Part shown: positions 1 through 11,696 of the stretch, one piece after another
Numbering within the stretch: the first letter of the stretch is position 1
Layout of the letters: each line of letters opens with the position of its first letter
Assembly: GCA_033297205.1 (NCBI GenBank)
Contig: MU859099.1
Span: 163,878-227,877, forward strand
Direction of reading: 5' to 3'
Length of the DNA: 64,000 nucleotides
Source: Pseudoneurospora amorphoporcata
Lineage: Eukaryota > Ascomycota > Sordariomycetes > Sordariales > Sordariaceae
Made by a program: the position numbers and the translations under genes
Notes under the pieces: model-generated
The model's input: the letters and a program-made list of their open reading frames with translations, nothing else
What the model was told of the DNA's origin: nothing
The model's database searches: none

Positions 1-1
1 G

Positions 2-1645
2 GCAAAGGTCAAATGCAAGAAATGCATGAAAAAATGTGAGTGTCGCACTCATCTTCACACGTAAAAGGTTAGGTTAGGTATCGGTGAACCGTTGCTGACT
101 TTTCGTTCACTACCTACCTACCTAGGCACGGAACCCGATCGCCCACCTAGAACCTCTTCCTCTTACGCCGGCGAGGGCTCCGGTTCCGGTTCCGGCAACT
201 TGACGAACGGAACTACCGCTGGTGCGCAGCTTGAGGCTGGCTTAAGTGGAAGCCAAACAGGAGCAGGGTACAAGCGTCGAAACAATGAAAGAGCCTCAAG
301 CCATGGCCAATCTCCCACGCACGACAACGGATCTGGTGGAAAACAGGCAGAGACCGGCACGAACAAGCAAGAAGGCCAACCCAAGAATAAGATGCATTGC
401 AAGTTTCACCCAGGACGGGTTAACAACAAGGTAAATAAGTCCGCCCAAATATCGCCCCCCACCCCCCTCTCTCATCCTCCAGGAAGGGCACCTGACGTAT
501 GACAACATTCCCATTGTTATTCCCATTGACTAACATCTCGCTAGATCTGGACGTGCTGTAACACTCACGTCTCCCACCCGCCCTGCTCCGGCGCCCCGAC
601 TCACACACCCACCCCATACGCCCCGGGCGCTCTCGAAGCCCGCTGGCTTTTCGTTCCCACTCCCCACCAGTCCCCCCCTTCTCATGTGCACTCCCCCAAG
701 TCGTCCAAGTCATCCAAGTCGTCCAAGTCCAACAAGTCCAACCCCCAGTCCATGTCCCAATCCCAGTCCCAATCCCAGTCCCAATCCCAGTCCCAATCCC
801 AGTCCCAACCCCAACCCCGCCTCGCGGTATCCATAGACTGCGAAATGGGCACCTCTTCGGACCTCGAAATGGAGCTCATCCGTTTATCTCTCATCGACTA
901 TTTCACAGGCGAGATCCTCATCGACAGTCTCGTCCGCCCTTGCGTGCCGATGCAGCACATGAACACGCGCTACTCGGGCGTCACGCGGCAGGACCTGGCC
1001 GACGCGGTGCGCAGCGGGACGTGTATCCTTGGTGGACCTCAGGAGGCGCGCAAGCAAGTGTGGCGGTTTGTGGGGCCGGATACAGTTGTGGTGGGACATG
1101 GCGTTGAGAACGATTTGGTGTGTTTGAGGTGGATTCATGGGCGGTGTGTGGATAGCTTGCTTGTTGAGCAGGGGGTGAGGAAAATATTGAGAGAAAGGGA
1201 GGAGGAGGAGAGGGAGAGGGAGAGGGATACCATCAAAACTGGGCAAGAGAAAGAGAAAGAGAAGGAGAATGAGAAGGAGAAGGAGAAGAGGCAGAGAAGA
1301 CCGGAGGATGGGATGTCGTTGAAGGCGTTGACGAAGAAGAAACTGGGGAGAGTGATTCAGGATGGTGGGAACAAGGGACATGATAGTGTTGAGGACGCGG
1401 TTGCGGCGAGGGATTTAATTCACTATCATGTTTTGGGGATGATGGAGAGGGATAAGGAGGAGAGGGAGGCTGGGAAGCAGGCCGAGAAGGAGGCCAAGAA
1501 GGAGACCAAGAAGGAGACCAAGAAGCAGACCAAGAAGGAGGTCAACAAAAAGGCAAAGGCAAAGGCCGAGGTTGCTTCTTCCTCTCAGGCACTCCCAGAG
1601 GGTGCCATCGTCGCGGAGATTGGCACTGTATTTACCGCTTTCTGA
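2..1645 (+). CDS. DEDDh RNA exonuclease with N-terminal zinc finger (REX3/REX4-like), 5' partial
   Basis: Proposed CDS join(<2..60,151..430,545..1645), read through two introns that keep one frame; the 5' end lies outside the window. The first exon end carries a Cys cluster (CKKC..CEC). The junction of exons 2 and 3 rebuilds a Cys/His motif, CKFHPG then WTCCNTHVSHPPC, of the kind found ahead of exonuclease domains in fungal RNA exonucleases. The exonuclease has ExoI (SIDCEMG, near 830), ExoII (GHGVENDL, near 1098) and ExoIII (HDSVEDAVAARD, near 1379), with the DEDDh residues visible. Such enzymes trim the 3' ends of rRNA, snRNA or similar RNAs in the nucleus. Unusual parts are an SK/SQ repeat tract between finger and nuclease, and K/E-rich inserts between ExoII and ExoIII and at the C-terminus. 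The exact REX subfamily is not resolved. Confidence 0.8.
755..806 (+). repeat. 12-nt tandem repeat coding (Ser-Gln)n
   Basis: A tcccaatcccag-type unit repeats several times and codes alternating Ser-Gln inside the exonuclease CDS, just before ExoI. It follows a 9-nt tandem coding Lys-Ser-Ser. Both are likely to vary in length between strains. Confidence 0.85.
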
Positions 1646-2046
1646 TGAATGACTGAATGTGGAAGTCTCCTTGAATCACAGGCAATAAATGGCTCTCTTC
1701 GTTCCTGCGTCACCATCAACATCAAGGATAGTAGGTTGCCTCGAGACAGTTCAGGCCATGGTAGGTCATGGTGTCGTACCTAGATACCTCTAGCTGTTAG
1801 TGCAGTCGAGCGGCGGCTGGAGCAACGCTACCAGGTAAGGTAGGTACCTAGCTTGGTGGATGTTTTTTTTTTTTTTAAAAAAAAAAAAGGAAAAAAAGGG
1901 AAATTGCCTATGAGAAGGACTTAGATGATAAAGATGAGGACCCTATAGTTAGGTACATGTAGTAATATAACAGGAAACCACACATGAAACCCAATGCCCG
2001 GTGGAGATGCTGTGGAACCCATGCTTTTAATTCTATCTACGCTGTC
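1646..2046. other. Convergent intergenic region with T14A12 tract
   Basis: This lies between the convergent ends of the exonuclease (+) and the C2H2 gene (-). It holds a perfect TAGGTACCTA palindrome at 1841-1850 and a T14 run followed directly by A12 at about 1863-1888, which is self-complementary. I see no gene in it. The T/A tract could act in 3'-end formation for both genes. Confidence 0.6.
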
Positions 2047-3460
2047 CTATGTCCTTCCCTCATGTCTCCGCCCTTGTCTTGGCTGCCCAGACGCGTCGTT
2101 GCTCCCTTTTTTATGCATAGTGTCAATATGCCTCTTCATATTATCCATCCGAGGAGTCTTGTGACCGCAGTACGGGCAAGGAATATCTTTGGTTAATGTC
2201 CAGCCCGCAAGAGCCAACTCCACAGCACGGTCACGATGCCTGCCGTCAACGTGTCGCTGCACATCCCTTTTGGTCTTGGCTGTATGGGCGCAGTCAAAGA
2301 TGGGGCATGGGACAGGTGGTGGGCGGTCGGAAGCTGAAAGACCGGTGGTGCTCCTATGGAGGCGAGGAATGTCAGTTCGTTTTCTTTGCGTGGACAACTG
2401 AAGTGCACTGGGTTTGTTGGTGATGTTTTGGGTGATGTGAAAGGCGCGCTTACCCAGAGACGGTACTCGGTGTTGGAGACCGATGCTGCGCTGGACTCCT
2501 CGATGGAGCACTGAGGTTTGCTGATGATGGTCCTGAAACTGCGGTGCCTCTGCTGCTGTTGGCAGACTGGCCGAAAGAGGAGGAGCCGGTCTTGAGAGAA
2601 CTAGTCATCTGAGAGGGACCGGAGGGGGTGGCCGTGGGCATGCCGCTCATTCGGACGTCGTCGACCATGCCCATCTGGCCCTCGGACGGCCTGGAGCCAT
2701 TTGCAAAGTTGCTGTTGCCAACCCCTAAACAAGTGTTCCATTCATGTTCTGTCGTGATGAATTTGCTGGAATCGATAGGGGGCCAAGGATAGTTGTCTGA
2801 AAGGCCGGTAGCAGCAGAGCGGTCTGCCTTGGGGGGGTTTCCATAGGAAACAAAGGAGGCCAAATTGGCAGGGTTCTGCAACAAGGTTAGATTATCGATT
2901 GTTTCAGAAGACATGGTACTTACTGATGCCGAGCCATGATGTGCGTCGCCGTATCCCGCACCAGCTGTGGCGGGTGGCCGGCCCGTTGGGAGGGCAGGCG
3001 AGGTATTCGAAATTCGAGATTCGAAATAGACGATATAGCCGCGGACCCTCTGAGGATGGTGGGCTTCGAGTGCGCGAAGAGAGTGGATTCTGCCCGTGTC
3101 ATCGAAGGCGTTCTCGAGGTCTCGTGCGAAGCTTGCACTTTGCGAGCGGGCCAGGTCAATGGCCGAGGAGTCGATTGGGTAGCCCTATGTTGTTGTCAGT
3201 GGACGGAACGCTTGCAGCTAAACGTTGGTTCATCTCAGTCTCACAAAGTCATGCAGGTACGCATCCGACCGGCTGCTTTGGCCCTGGACCTGACTGATTA
3301 TGCTCCGGGATGGATTTCCAGATGAAGCTGATGAGGTTGTAACCCACGACGCTGGTGGAACAGAAGCAGTGCCGGTAGTGTGTTGTTCATCTGTTTGGAA
3401 AGGGCTTGAGGCAAACCCATCTGGATTGAGGCTGTATGGGGAATAGACGTGACCTGACAT
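2047..3460 (-). CDS. C2H2 zinc-finger protein, two C-terminal fingers
   Basis: Four-exon model complement(join(2047..2353,2454..2875,2924..3184,3245..3460)), 401 aa; all junctions keep frame and introns 1 and 4 show CTGAC branch points. ATG at 3460 begins MSGHVYSPYS; the GTG before it is not used. Residues 1-300 are low-complexity Ser/Pro/Gly. Finger 1 is C316-x4-C321-x12-H-x4-H with KRDVQRH. Finger 2 is C359-x2-C362-x12-H-x4-H with MDNMKRH. A nuclear DNA-binding role is the family expectation, but no target is visible. A TATATATA box lies about 95 bp upstream (near 3553). It is a distant relative of the C2H2 genes at 38.9-59.9 kb, with the finger order differing (the x4 spacing comes first here). 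Confidence 0.7.
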
Positions 3461-4893
3461 TATACCCACTCTGGTATTATGTTACAAGGTGGAGGAGTGA
3501 TGGTGAATACGGACGACATGTTTGGCAGCAATTCGATCGGGCTTTGCGTAGGTATATATAGGCACTGGTCAAGTTCTCGCTGAGATGCTCTTCAGATTCC
3601 GTCCAGCATGCACGATTTGTGACAGGGGTAGACTACACATAGTAAGAAGGCCATATCCTGCGTTTTGGGGGGGGTGGATGAGGGTTTTATACTAATAAGA
3701 GGGGCTGGCCTCCAGGGCCTCACGGCGAACTTGGCCGCTAACGTTGTTGGGACGTCCGACGATGGCCTCAGCGAGACAGGGTGAAACGGGACAGCCATGA
3801 GGCCCTGGAAGCGCAGGCGTGTCGCAAGGTCATTCGACTGATTCGAGCGGGTTGGTCCGCTGAACCGCCGCTTCGGCCCCTTCAGCGCCTTTGGTTGGCC
3901 CCTTGAGGCTTCAGCCACTCATGGCCTCAATCCAAGACCATTGGGTATAAGTGAGCCCAGGGGTCAAGGTGCAATCGGTGGGCGTTCCACACTTTCGATT
4001 GAAGAGGGGAGACGATAATGGGCGAGAGGTTCGATCAAGTCGGCATGTTTTCCAACCAGCGCGTGGTGTGCCGGGTAAACTATTGCAACTCGTCGGGGTT
4101 GGAACTGGATCTTTTTGGATAAGGTGATGGTTGATTTAGAAGAAAACTATTGAAGGGGAAACCCCAAGGACCCAGGTATTATTTATGTCGCCCAAGAAAG
4201 CAGCCGGCTTAGATGGCGGACTAACATGGCGGTATTGGCCTCCTACTACCTTAGTTATTGCGACCGGTACTGTTAGAAAGTTAGCAGCTTTCCGCGTAGA
4301 AACAAGCCCGTAACGGCTCCCGTCTTCCCTTGGCAATGGAACCTCGATGGCCGGCCTCGGCTTCTTCCGTTCCCATGGAAGCTCAAGCGCCCTGTCGGAC
4401 GCTGCAACTTCCCAGCTTCTTGGCAATTGGACCTTCGAAACGACATCGCTTACGGTATCTCTACTGAATGACCGTAGTTACCGTGTATAGGACAACCGAT
4501 TGTGGATTCAATATCAGTCAAACTATCAAGATAGCACTGCTTCTGATCCAATGGTATAGTCGGGTTTCTTGCTTGCTCTTCGTCTTTCATGTTGACTGAC
4601 GGCCTGGGGTCAACTCAATTCGGCAAGTTGCAGCGCGATTGTGAATGACAAAGAGGCCTTGAGGTCTTGAGCATGGGAAAGGTTGCATGACATGGCGACA
4701 GATTTATTTGAATACTTCGATAGTCAATGAAACGACTGCAGCAATGGATGAATCGCCCAAAGATGTAATGAGAACACAAGTAGACGTCGATATCTGCCCT
4801 CGTTATAGGTATGGTGAATCCTTGCAGTGTGAACCTGCCAAGACCCCCACCCCCTAACATAAATTCTAAAGCAACACCCAATGCCAACAAGAA
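3461..4893. other. Intergenic, no supported gene
   Basis: This holds the promoter of the C2H2 gene to its left (TATA-like tract near 3550) and then about 1.3 kb with only short, compositionally random ORFs on both strands. Nothing recognisable. Confidence 0.5.
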
Positions 4894-4965
4894 GCGCCAA
4901 TGGTCTAACGGCTAGGATTCATCCCTTCCAAGGATGAGGTGGGGGTTCGATTCCCTCTTGGCGCA
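4894..4965 (+). tRNA. tRNA-Gly(UCC)
   Basis: The cloverleaf reads directly. The acceptor GCGCCAA pairs with TTGGCGC. The anticodon stem-loop is CATCC-CTTCCAA-GGATG, giving anticodon TCC, and the T-loop is GTTCGATTC. No intron. A T-run starting at 4968 is a good Pol III terminator. Confidence 0.93.
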
Positions 4966-5730
4966 ACTTTTTTACTTCTTTTTTCCAACCGCAATGCTGT
5001 TGCACTTGGTCGTCGGAATAACTTTTGAGCATGCTCTCTTTTTTTTTTCTTTTTTTTTTTGGAGGTTGTCGCATTTATCCGGCGTTATTTGCTTCACAGA
5101 TTTGGATGTCGGCCAACGACACCATGCCAAGACATTGGTGATGGTCGCCACCCGAAGTCCCGAACCGTACAAAAAACCATCAGTTTTTACATTCTTACCT
5201 AGACATGAGCGGAGCATCATCATCACGGCGATAGATACGGCAATTTGACTGGTAAAATCGGGATTTGATGAGGTATTGAAAGATTGAGGAAGATCTAATA
5301 AAGACTATCCAAGAATAAACAGCATCAAGCAGAATCATCAAAAAAAATAAGTGTTCCATCTGCACGCATACTCATAGGTAAACATCATACGAAAAAGATC
5401 GCAGCCAAATCCTCCTGCCTGAGCCTACGCCTTCCCCTTGCCTCTCATCATCGCACATCGCACATCGCACATCGCACCTTCGTGACTACTAAACGTGCCA
5501 GAATAACACACCTAAAAACCGACAACAAGCGCAATTAACCACCTTCAGAGTCTGGTCCCAGCGCGGCTGACAACCCAGCGATACATGATCATGAAAAGCA
5601 CGCGAGAAAAGAACCCAATCCAGCTCCAACCACGAAAGCGTGACCAACACGGTAACAAGCCGACGCGACAACGACTACCATAACCCTAAACCGTAACCAA
5701 TGCCCGCCAACGACTTAGCGATGAGCCGCC
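4966..5730. other. Intergenic, no supported gene
   Basis: This is the tRNA 3' flank, with T-rich runs near 4968 and 5040-5060, followed by the 3' flank of the minus-strand coiled-coil gene. A short CATCG/CACATCG tandem lies near 5450-5480. No credible CDS. Confidence 0.5.
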
Positions 5731-7414
5731 TCAAACAGCAAACCGCACAACCCTCCATCCCCTAGGGTACTTATCCCCTTCCCTATCGACATCGCCACCG
5801 ACTACAGGGAGCCAAGGCGGATTCGCATACGAAGCCTGCGAAGGCGGGGAGTAGCTAACCGAGTGCCGCCTCCGAGGGCCTTGTTCGGTCCTCGTCCTGG
5901 CTTCATAAGCGTCCAAGTCATGTGCAGCACGCGGGCTGCGTGGGCTGTGTGGGCTGCGGGGGTGCATGTCCCAATGTGTGCTTGGGGCCGGGGCCGGGAT
6001 GTTGGGGCTGGACATGTTCCAATCGGTTAGGCGATCATCGTGCCTGTCGTGATGATGCCGGCGGTGATGATGATTGTCTTTGTGCCCGTGCCCGTGGCGG
6101 TTGTCGTCGTCGGGATGAGAATCGCGGTTACGGTGGAACTGCGTCTCTTTCGAACAAGATGGCCGAGATCGCGGCCAGTCATATGCGTATTCGTACTCGC
6201 GCTGGCCATGATCACGACCGCGAGCCCGGCCCCTTTCTTTCCGCCCATGGTCGCGGGGGCCGTACTCATACTCATCATCGGCGTAGTGCCTGGGGGCGGG
6301 AATCGCGTGGAGGATTTCTTCGAATCGAACCCTCGGCTGATGCGCTTGTTCGAGCTCCTTCGGCGGGCGAGCGGGGATCGTGGAAATAGGAACGGCTTGG
6401 GGAGCGGGCTGCTCTGGCGGGAGTTGCCCATCCTCATAAGGAGGAGGGGCGCTCTCCGTAGGCGAAGGGGGGTTGAACCCCGAGCCTGCTGCAGGCAAGG
6501 TAGGCCCTGAGACATGGCGCCAGGTCTCCCACTCTCGTCTATGCTGTCCCGTCTGCTGTTCCTGCCTCCTTGCAGCTCTTTCCTCTTTTTCCTTTCGCTC
6601 TCTCTCTTCTCTGTCCCAAACGGTTCTTAATTCTGTCTGGTATCCCCTGATGACACACATCAGCTCCTTCACAAGCTCCTCGTAGTCCTTGCCTTGTCTC
6701 TCGAGGCGAGCAATCTCATCGAGCAAAGGCTGGATTTGTTCCTCTTTGAAGGTGGCACAGGAAGCTAGGATGGCTTGTTGGAGGCAGGGGTCATAATCGG
6801 CAGTGTATTCTTGCTGGAGGTGGTCGAGGGCGGACCAGATAAGGGCAAGCTCGTTGGTGATCCATTGTTGGAGGTCAGGGTTATCAGTTTGGGGCTCGAA
6901 CTGGGTCGAATGATTGGAAGCTGGCTGGTACCCGGATGCTGGTTGATGGGTTTGATAGCCGCTGAGTGTAGATTGGAGGTCAGGCCATTGAGCCCAGGAG
7001 ACATGTTTGAGGTCGTCGTTGCTGTGGTGGAATGATTAGTGAGATATGATGAGGACAGTGGCATGCAGCTTACCCCTCAGCGTCTGAGTCGTCTTGAAAG
7101 AGCTCATAACGATACTCGTACTCTTTGCGGACCTTCTTTTCTCTGTCTCCATGGCGTCTGGAGGGCTTTCGGTGGATCTCTACCGTCTCGTGCACATGGT
7201 GTTCTTTCCTTGGCCTCGACTCCCTCGAAGTTCTCTCAACGGAGCGGGCCCTGGAACGGCGGTGATGGCTTGGTTGGCGCACGCTATGACAAGTCAGTTT
7301 CTGACAAATAGTAGACTCAACTGCTAGGACAAGCACTCACACATAGTACTCGCTCTGGTAAGAGTTTTGGCCCTTGATTTCTCGAAAAATCTTGGAAATA
7401 TAACCAGGTGCCAT
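5731..7414 (-). CDS. Hypothetical protein, charged coiled coil with His-rich tract
   Basis: Three-exon model complement(join(5731..7021,7074..7283,7341..7414)), 524 aa; both introns (52 and 57 nt) restore one frame. ATG at 7414 starts MAPGYISKIFREIKG. The order is: an Arg/Ser/Glu-rich segment ending KEYEYRYELFQDD; a Gln-rich middle; a predicted coiled coil (LLDEIARLERQGKDYEEL, then a run of E/R/K); a Pro-rich region; a His/Asp/Arg tract (HGHGHKDNHHHRRHHH) that could bind metal; and a basic Ser/Pro tail. No family recognised and no membrane segment. A TATATATAAA-like box lies about 100 bp upstream (near 7512). The long open frame across introns makes it a real gene. Confidence 0.65.
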
Positions 7415-8779
7415 GATTCGTAAAGCTTCAAGTGACAGAGTGTATTGATTGGAGATGGGAACTAAGGGAGAGGATGACGAGCAGACAGATCTAACGCCAT
7501 GTTGAACACATCATATATATAAAAACCAGCTTCCGCAATGAGAGCTCCTAGTTCGTTGCTTTAACAAAGGAATGCTAGCACCAACATGAACTTGCATGTT
7601 AGCAGCTGTGGGGAGGACAATGGCTGGACAAAGCGTTGGGCGTACACCACATTTTCGGACAAAGGAGCTCCGATAGCTTTTGCGCCGAGCTCTAGACATA
7701 CTTGTGTTAGAGCTTGTTAAAGTGCAGAATAATGAATGACGGAAATCGATTTCTTTTAACGGAGGTGTTGGGCTTTGGCAAGCCTTGTTGGTTCATGCAG
7801 GTCACCGAGGGAGGTTCTTTGATGGATATTTGCATCCATTGTCCCTTGTCTTGTTGGCGGCCATGCTTGCCGGTTCCGCGCCCTTTGGAACTGTTTCGCA
7901 CTGAGCGGTGAGGTGCCAAAGTGAGGTGAATGTCTTCAATGGTGAAAGCTTCTCAACCAGGTCGGTGGGACCGGCAAACATTATAAAAGGAAGGAGTCTC
8001 CAAGTTGTCTTGATGAGCCATGTTCTTCACCTCGGTGAGGGTCATGCTGGGCCGGTCACCGTGCGAGTGTTGGCACTTTGGGTGCGAGTGTTTGGCGCAG
8101 TGCAGTATATCCAACACTAACTTGGAAGGTGGCGCGCACTGATAAAAACCACTGAATATCCGGGTTTTGCAGTGATATTAAGTTGGTGGTGTTGGTATGC
8201 TGTTGCGTGTCGATGCAGACATGAGATGTTGATGCATATGATGTTGTTAAGGTGAAGTCCGAGTGGAAATGCTTGTGCGGGCGACAAGATTCCACTGCAG
8301 ATTGAGATCCCGTGTGTAATTTATGCATTGTGTGACACTGGTAACCGCGTCCCTCTTTTCCTCTTCCCTGTTTGCCTGTTGGTCCTTATCGGCTCTCCTT
8401 ATCAATAACTGACAGCCACACCAACATCCACTTCTAAACCCCAACCAGCTGCTGCCGACTGGCCGCTGTAGGGCTGAGATGCGGGCATCAGACGGGGTCT
8501 GTGGCTGAAAGTTTCGCCGGCTGAAATGCAATGTACGAGCCATCATATATTTACCGCCGAGAACAATCTCTCTTTAAAAAAGATCCCTGTCCAATTTCTC
8601 CGTTTGTCACAAATTGTAGACTCATCAACCACACGGTCATATTCATCTTCAACAACAGGGGACCATCAACTTTTCTTGGTCCACTTACTAAGTATATACG
8701 CATAATTCCCCAAGCCCAATTGAAACATCTCAGTTCAGCAAAGAACCGCCAACGCCAGGCATTCTCCAGTTCCTTCACC
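7415..8779. other. Divergent intergenic region
   Basis: About 1.36 kb between the 5' ends of the coiled-coil gene (-) and the F-box gene (+), so it holds both promoters. The ATG at 8531 is in frame with the F-box ORF but reads non-conserved sequence, which I treat as 5' UTR. No other gene seen. Confidence 0.5.
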
Positions 8780-10608
8780 ATGTGGCAACCAGAAGAACCT
8801 GCAAATCCTCCATGGGATACAATACTGAACCTACCACGGAAACAACTACAACCATCGTCCGACTCAACCACGGAACAAAACCAACAAACAGACACCCAAA
8901 TGCACTCTGAACAAGAACCAAAGAAACTCACCCTCCTCGACCTGCCCCCCGAAATCCTCCACCACGTCTGCTCGCACCTCCCCCTAAAATCCGTCCGCTC
9001 CTTCCGGCTCACCAACCGGCTCCTCGGCGAAATCGGCGCCTGCCACGCTCTCCCGGAGCTAATCTTCTACCTGCACACGACCGACTTCGCCGCTTTACGC
9101 TCCATCGCCTCGCACCCCATCTACCCGCGTTACGTGCGTTCGCTGATCTACGGTTGCGACATCCTTCCCACTCCTCGGCTGAACCTCAAGCAGTATGTCC
9201 ACGAATGCCGGCGGATGGAGAAGAGGCGGGCCAAGATGCACGCAAGACATGCGTGCGACGAGGCGAATCGCCCGCCCAAACCGCTTTCCGAGGTCAAAGA
9301 GAGCTATAGGGAGTACAAGAGGGTGCACCAGGCGCAGGAGGAGATTACGAGCAATGATCTGGATTATCAGATCTTGAAAGAGGTGGTGGGCAAAATGACG
9401 AATTTGCAGGAGGTCATGGTTAGTAGCGATTTTGAGTTTAGGTTGGGGAGTTTGACTTCGTCTTCTCATGGCGGGCGCCACTACGGTGGAGGGAGCGGGA
9501 CAAAGAATGATGCGCTGAGGAATTGCAGGACGCCATTCGACAAGCTGGATTGCCTGACGTCGCTGGATGGCGAGAAGGGCCAGGAAGGAGTGAGGCATCT
9601 GCGAGCGATTCTGATGGCTGTCAAGGAGGCGGGGATCGAGCTCAAGAGTCTTTGCGCCGGGCTGATTCACTGGAGCTTTTTCAACGAGGCGCTGGGATAC
9701 TTTGGGTTTCACAGCATGGGCAACCTTTTGACCAACTTGACCCGGTTCGAGCTGCTCGTGCTGCCTGGGCCAAGCCAGGACCCGGAGGATCTTCAGCACG
9801 CGGACGCCATCGCGATGAATAACATGAGTATCGACGTCATGGACGAGATTTTCCGGTGTCAAGGGCTTATGAGGACGGGCGTCATTCGGAAGCTGGTTAG
9901 TGGCATGCCGAATCTGGAGGTCCTGTCGATCGGGTTTATGGATCATGCGGAGGACAACGACTTTATCTTCCCCGCGAGGCTGCAGGATGTGATCCCGTTG
10001 GACCACACGTTTCCGAACTTGGAGAGCTTGAAGCTCGAAGGTCTCGAGACGGAGAGGCAGGAGTTGACGGACTTTGTGGTCAGACACAAGGATAGCTTGA
10101 TGAAGTTGGAGCTTAGGGATATGCGACTCGTCACGACCTCGTGGAGGAAGCTGTTGCCGGAGCTGCGGTACGAGCTCAAGACGGAGTTGATGGAGGAGGT
10201 ATCCATCTACGGTATGGCGCTAGGAATGGGTGAGGAAGACGACGACCAGGAGCTGGAGGAGTGGTTCATGGGTGACCCGGAGGATCACGGTGCTACGGAG
10301 CTGGCGACCAGAGTCCAGAAGTACTTTATGGATCCGAGCAAGACCGACTGTCCGCTGTCGAGGGAGAACATGGAGCCTGTGTGAGTACCCACCCACCTTA
10401 TAGTCTGATGGTTGCGCGAGAGATGAACAGAGATGGAAGCTAACCTTTTTCGTGGAACAGACCGGATGATGACTTGATGGACGAAGACATCATGGACCAT
10501 CCTTTCGAGGGCGTGATACCGGAAGACGAGCTGGCTGAGCTGATCTTGGGAGGCATGAACTTTCAGGGAGAAGGAAATCCGTTTGATGATCCGTCGACGT
10601 TTTTCTAG
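8780..10608 (+). CDS. F-box domain protein
   Basis: CDS join(8780..10380,10461..10608), 582 aa. I chose the ATG at 8780 (CACCATG, MWQPEEPANPPW) over the one at 8531 because the extra 83 residues look untranslated. The F-box lies at about residues 50-90 (LTLLDLPPEILHHVCSHLP, then SVRSFRLTNRLL); this ~40-residue module binds Skp1 in SCF ubiquitin ligases. The rest is a helical/leucine-rich region typical of fungal F-box proteins with no named substrate domain. The C-terminal exon is acidic and ends NPFDDPSTFF. The intron (80 nt) has a GTGAGT donor and a CTAAC branch. The substrate cannot be told from sequence. Confidence 0.85.
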
Positions 10609-11110
10609 ATAGGATGGGATGGGATGGGATGGATGGTATAGGGCACGGAAAATGGTATAGATATGGCTTAACGGAATGGAGGAGTATACAAAATTCCTAC
10701 AACACGCAGCGGCAACAGTCATGTCGAAACAATTAGAGTTGTATGGCTATCTGTACAAGAGAAACAATAGGGCACATGTAAAGTTTAACAGACGGACCGA
10801 CTGTGGTAATTAATTTGTTGCATACAAGCGAAGCGTGGCTATGGGCAAAGTGTGCCTTACGGCCAAGACAGTCACAATACCATAAAGATAGACGAAGTTC
10901 TACTTGCAAGGTAGAACTAGAAGTGCACATTATATAGCCATGCCAAACTCTTTGACAGCAGTAGCTTAGCTGCTGTGGTGTGTCGGTACCAAAAAGGCAC
11001 GCAGATGGCATTCACAAGTGGAAGATGACAGCGCATGCCGTATGTAGCACGAGATCAGCTTACTGCTGATAGGGTCAAGTATGAGGCGTTTGCTCAACAA
11101 CAACCAATAA
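10609..11110. other. Intergenic, 3' flank of F-box gene
   Basis: A (GGGAT)n micro-repeat at about 10614-10632 follows the stop codon. The rest shows no gene. Confidence 0.5.
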
Positions 11111-11181
11111 GCGCCAGTGGTTTAGTGGTAAAATCCATCGTTGCCATCGATGGGCCCCGCGTTCGATTCGCGGCTGGCGCA
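11111..11181 (+). tRNA. tRNA-Gly(GCC)
   Basis: Acceptor GCGCCAG pairs with CTGGCGC. The anticodon arm is CATCG-TTGCCAT-CGATG (anticodon GCC) and the T-arm is GCG-TTCGATT-CGC. No intron. T-rich termination signals begin at about 11190. Confidence 0.93.
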
Positions 11182-11604
11182 AATACGGGTTCTTTCTTTT
11201 TTGCATTTCTTTTTTCTTTTTCTAATTCCACTTCAAAAAAAAAATACAGATGCAGGGCACACACGATGAGGAGCTTTGCTCGCTCTGGCGGGTTTTTTTT
11301 GTATTCTCTTTTTGCTCCTACGTCCGATTTGTCTTTCAGATGATTTTACGCATGTTCCCTGCGGACAACGCTTCTTTCTACAAGCCAACAAGTCTAATAG
11401 AAAAACAATCAGTCAAAAGTGGTCTCACTCCCTTTCCCGTCATGTCCGCCTGTCTCTCTGCACAAATTTGACATGGCCCGTGCACCTGAAGACAGGGATT
11501 TTTCACAGGCAGAAACCATGGTATTCCTCCTGTCTTGTGGGCTGTGCGAGCAAAAAGAAACAGGAAACGCGATTGCAGAAAAAAAGGCAAAAAAGATATT
11601 GAGA

Positions 11605-11696
11605 CTCGGATACCGGGAGTCGAACCCGGGGCTGTTGAGAGAGCAGTCACTCCTTGGAAGTGAGAGTCAACGATGTTACCGCTACACCATACCCGA
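11605..11696 (-). tRNA. tRNA-Glu(CUC) with ~21-nt intron
   Basis: On the minus strand, acceptor TCGGGTA pairs with TATCCGA, and the D-stem is GTGT/ACAT. The anticodon stem GTTGA/TCAAC encloses CTCTCA plus an insert of about 21 nt. The mature loop is CTCTCAC (anticodon CTC) with the intron after position 37, the usual nuclear tRNA intron site. The T-arm CCGGG-TTCGACT-CCCGG is perfect, and a run of Ts (minus strand) follows the gene. The internal TCACT...AGTGA could form the intron helix of pre-tRNA. Confidence 0.85.

Noticed and set aside
8531..8779. N-terminal extension of the F-box ORF
   Set aside because: No conserved features and a better start context at 8780; treated as leader.
9095..10087. 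330-aa ORF antisense to the F-box gene
   Set aside because: Mirror of the real CDS third-position bias; no start context or motif.
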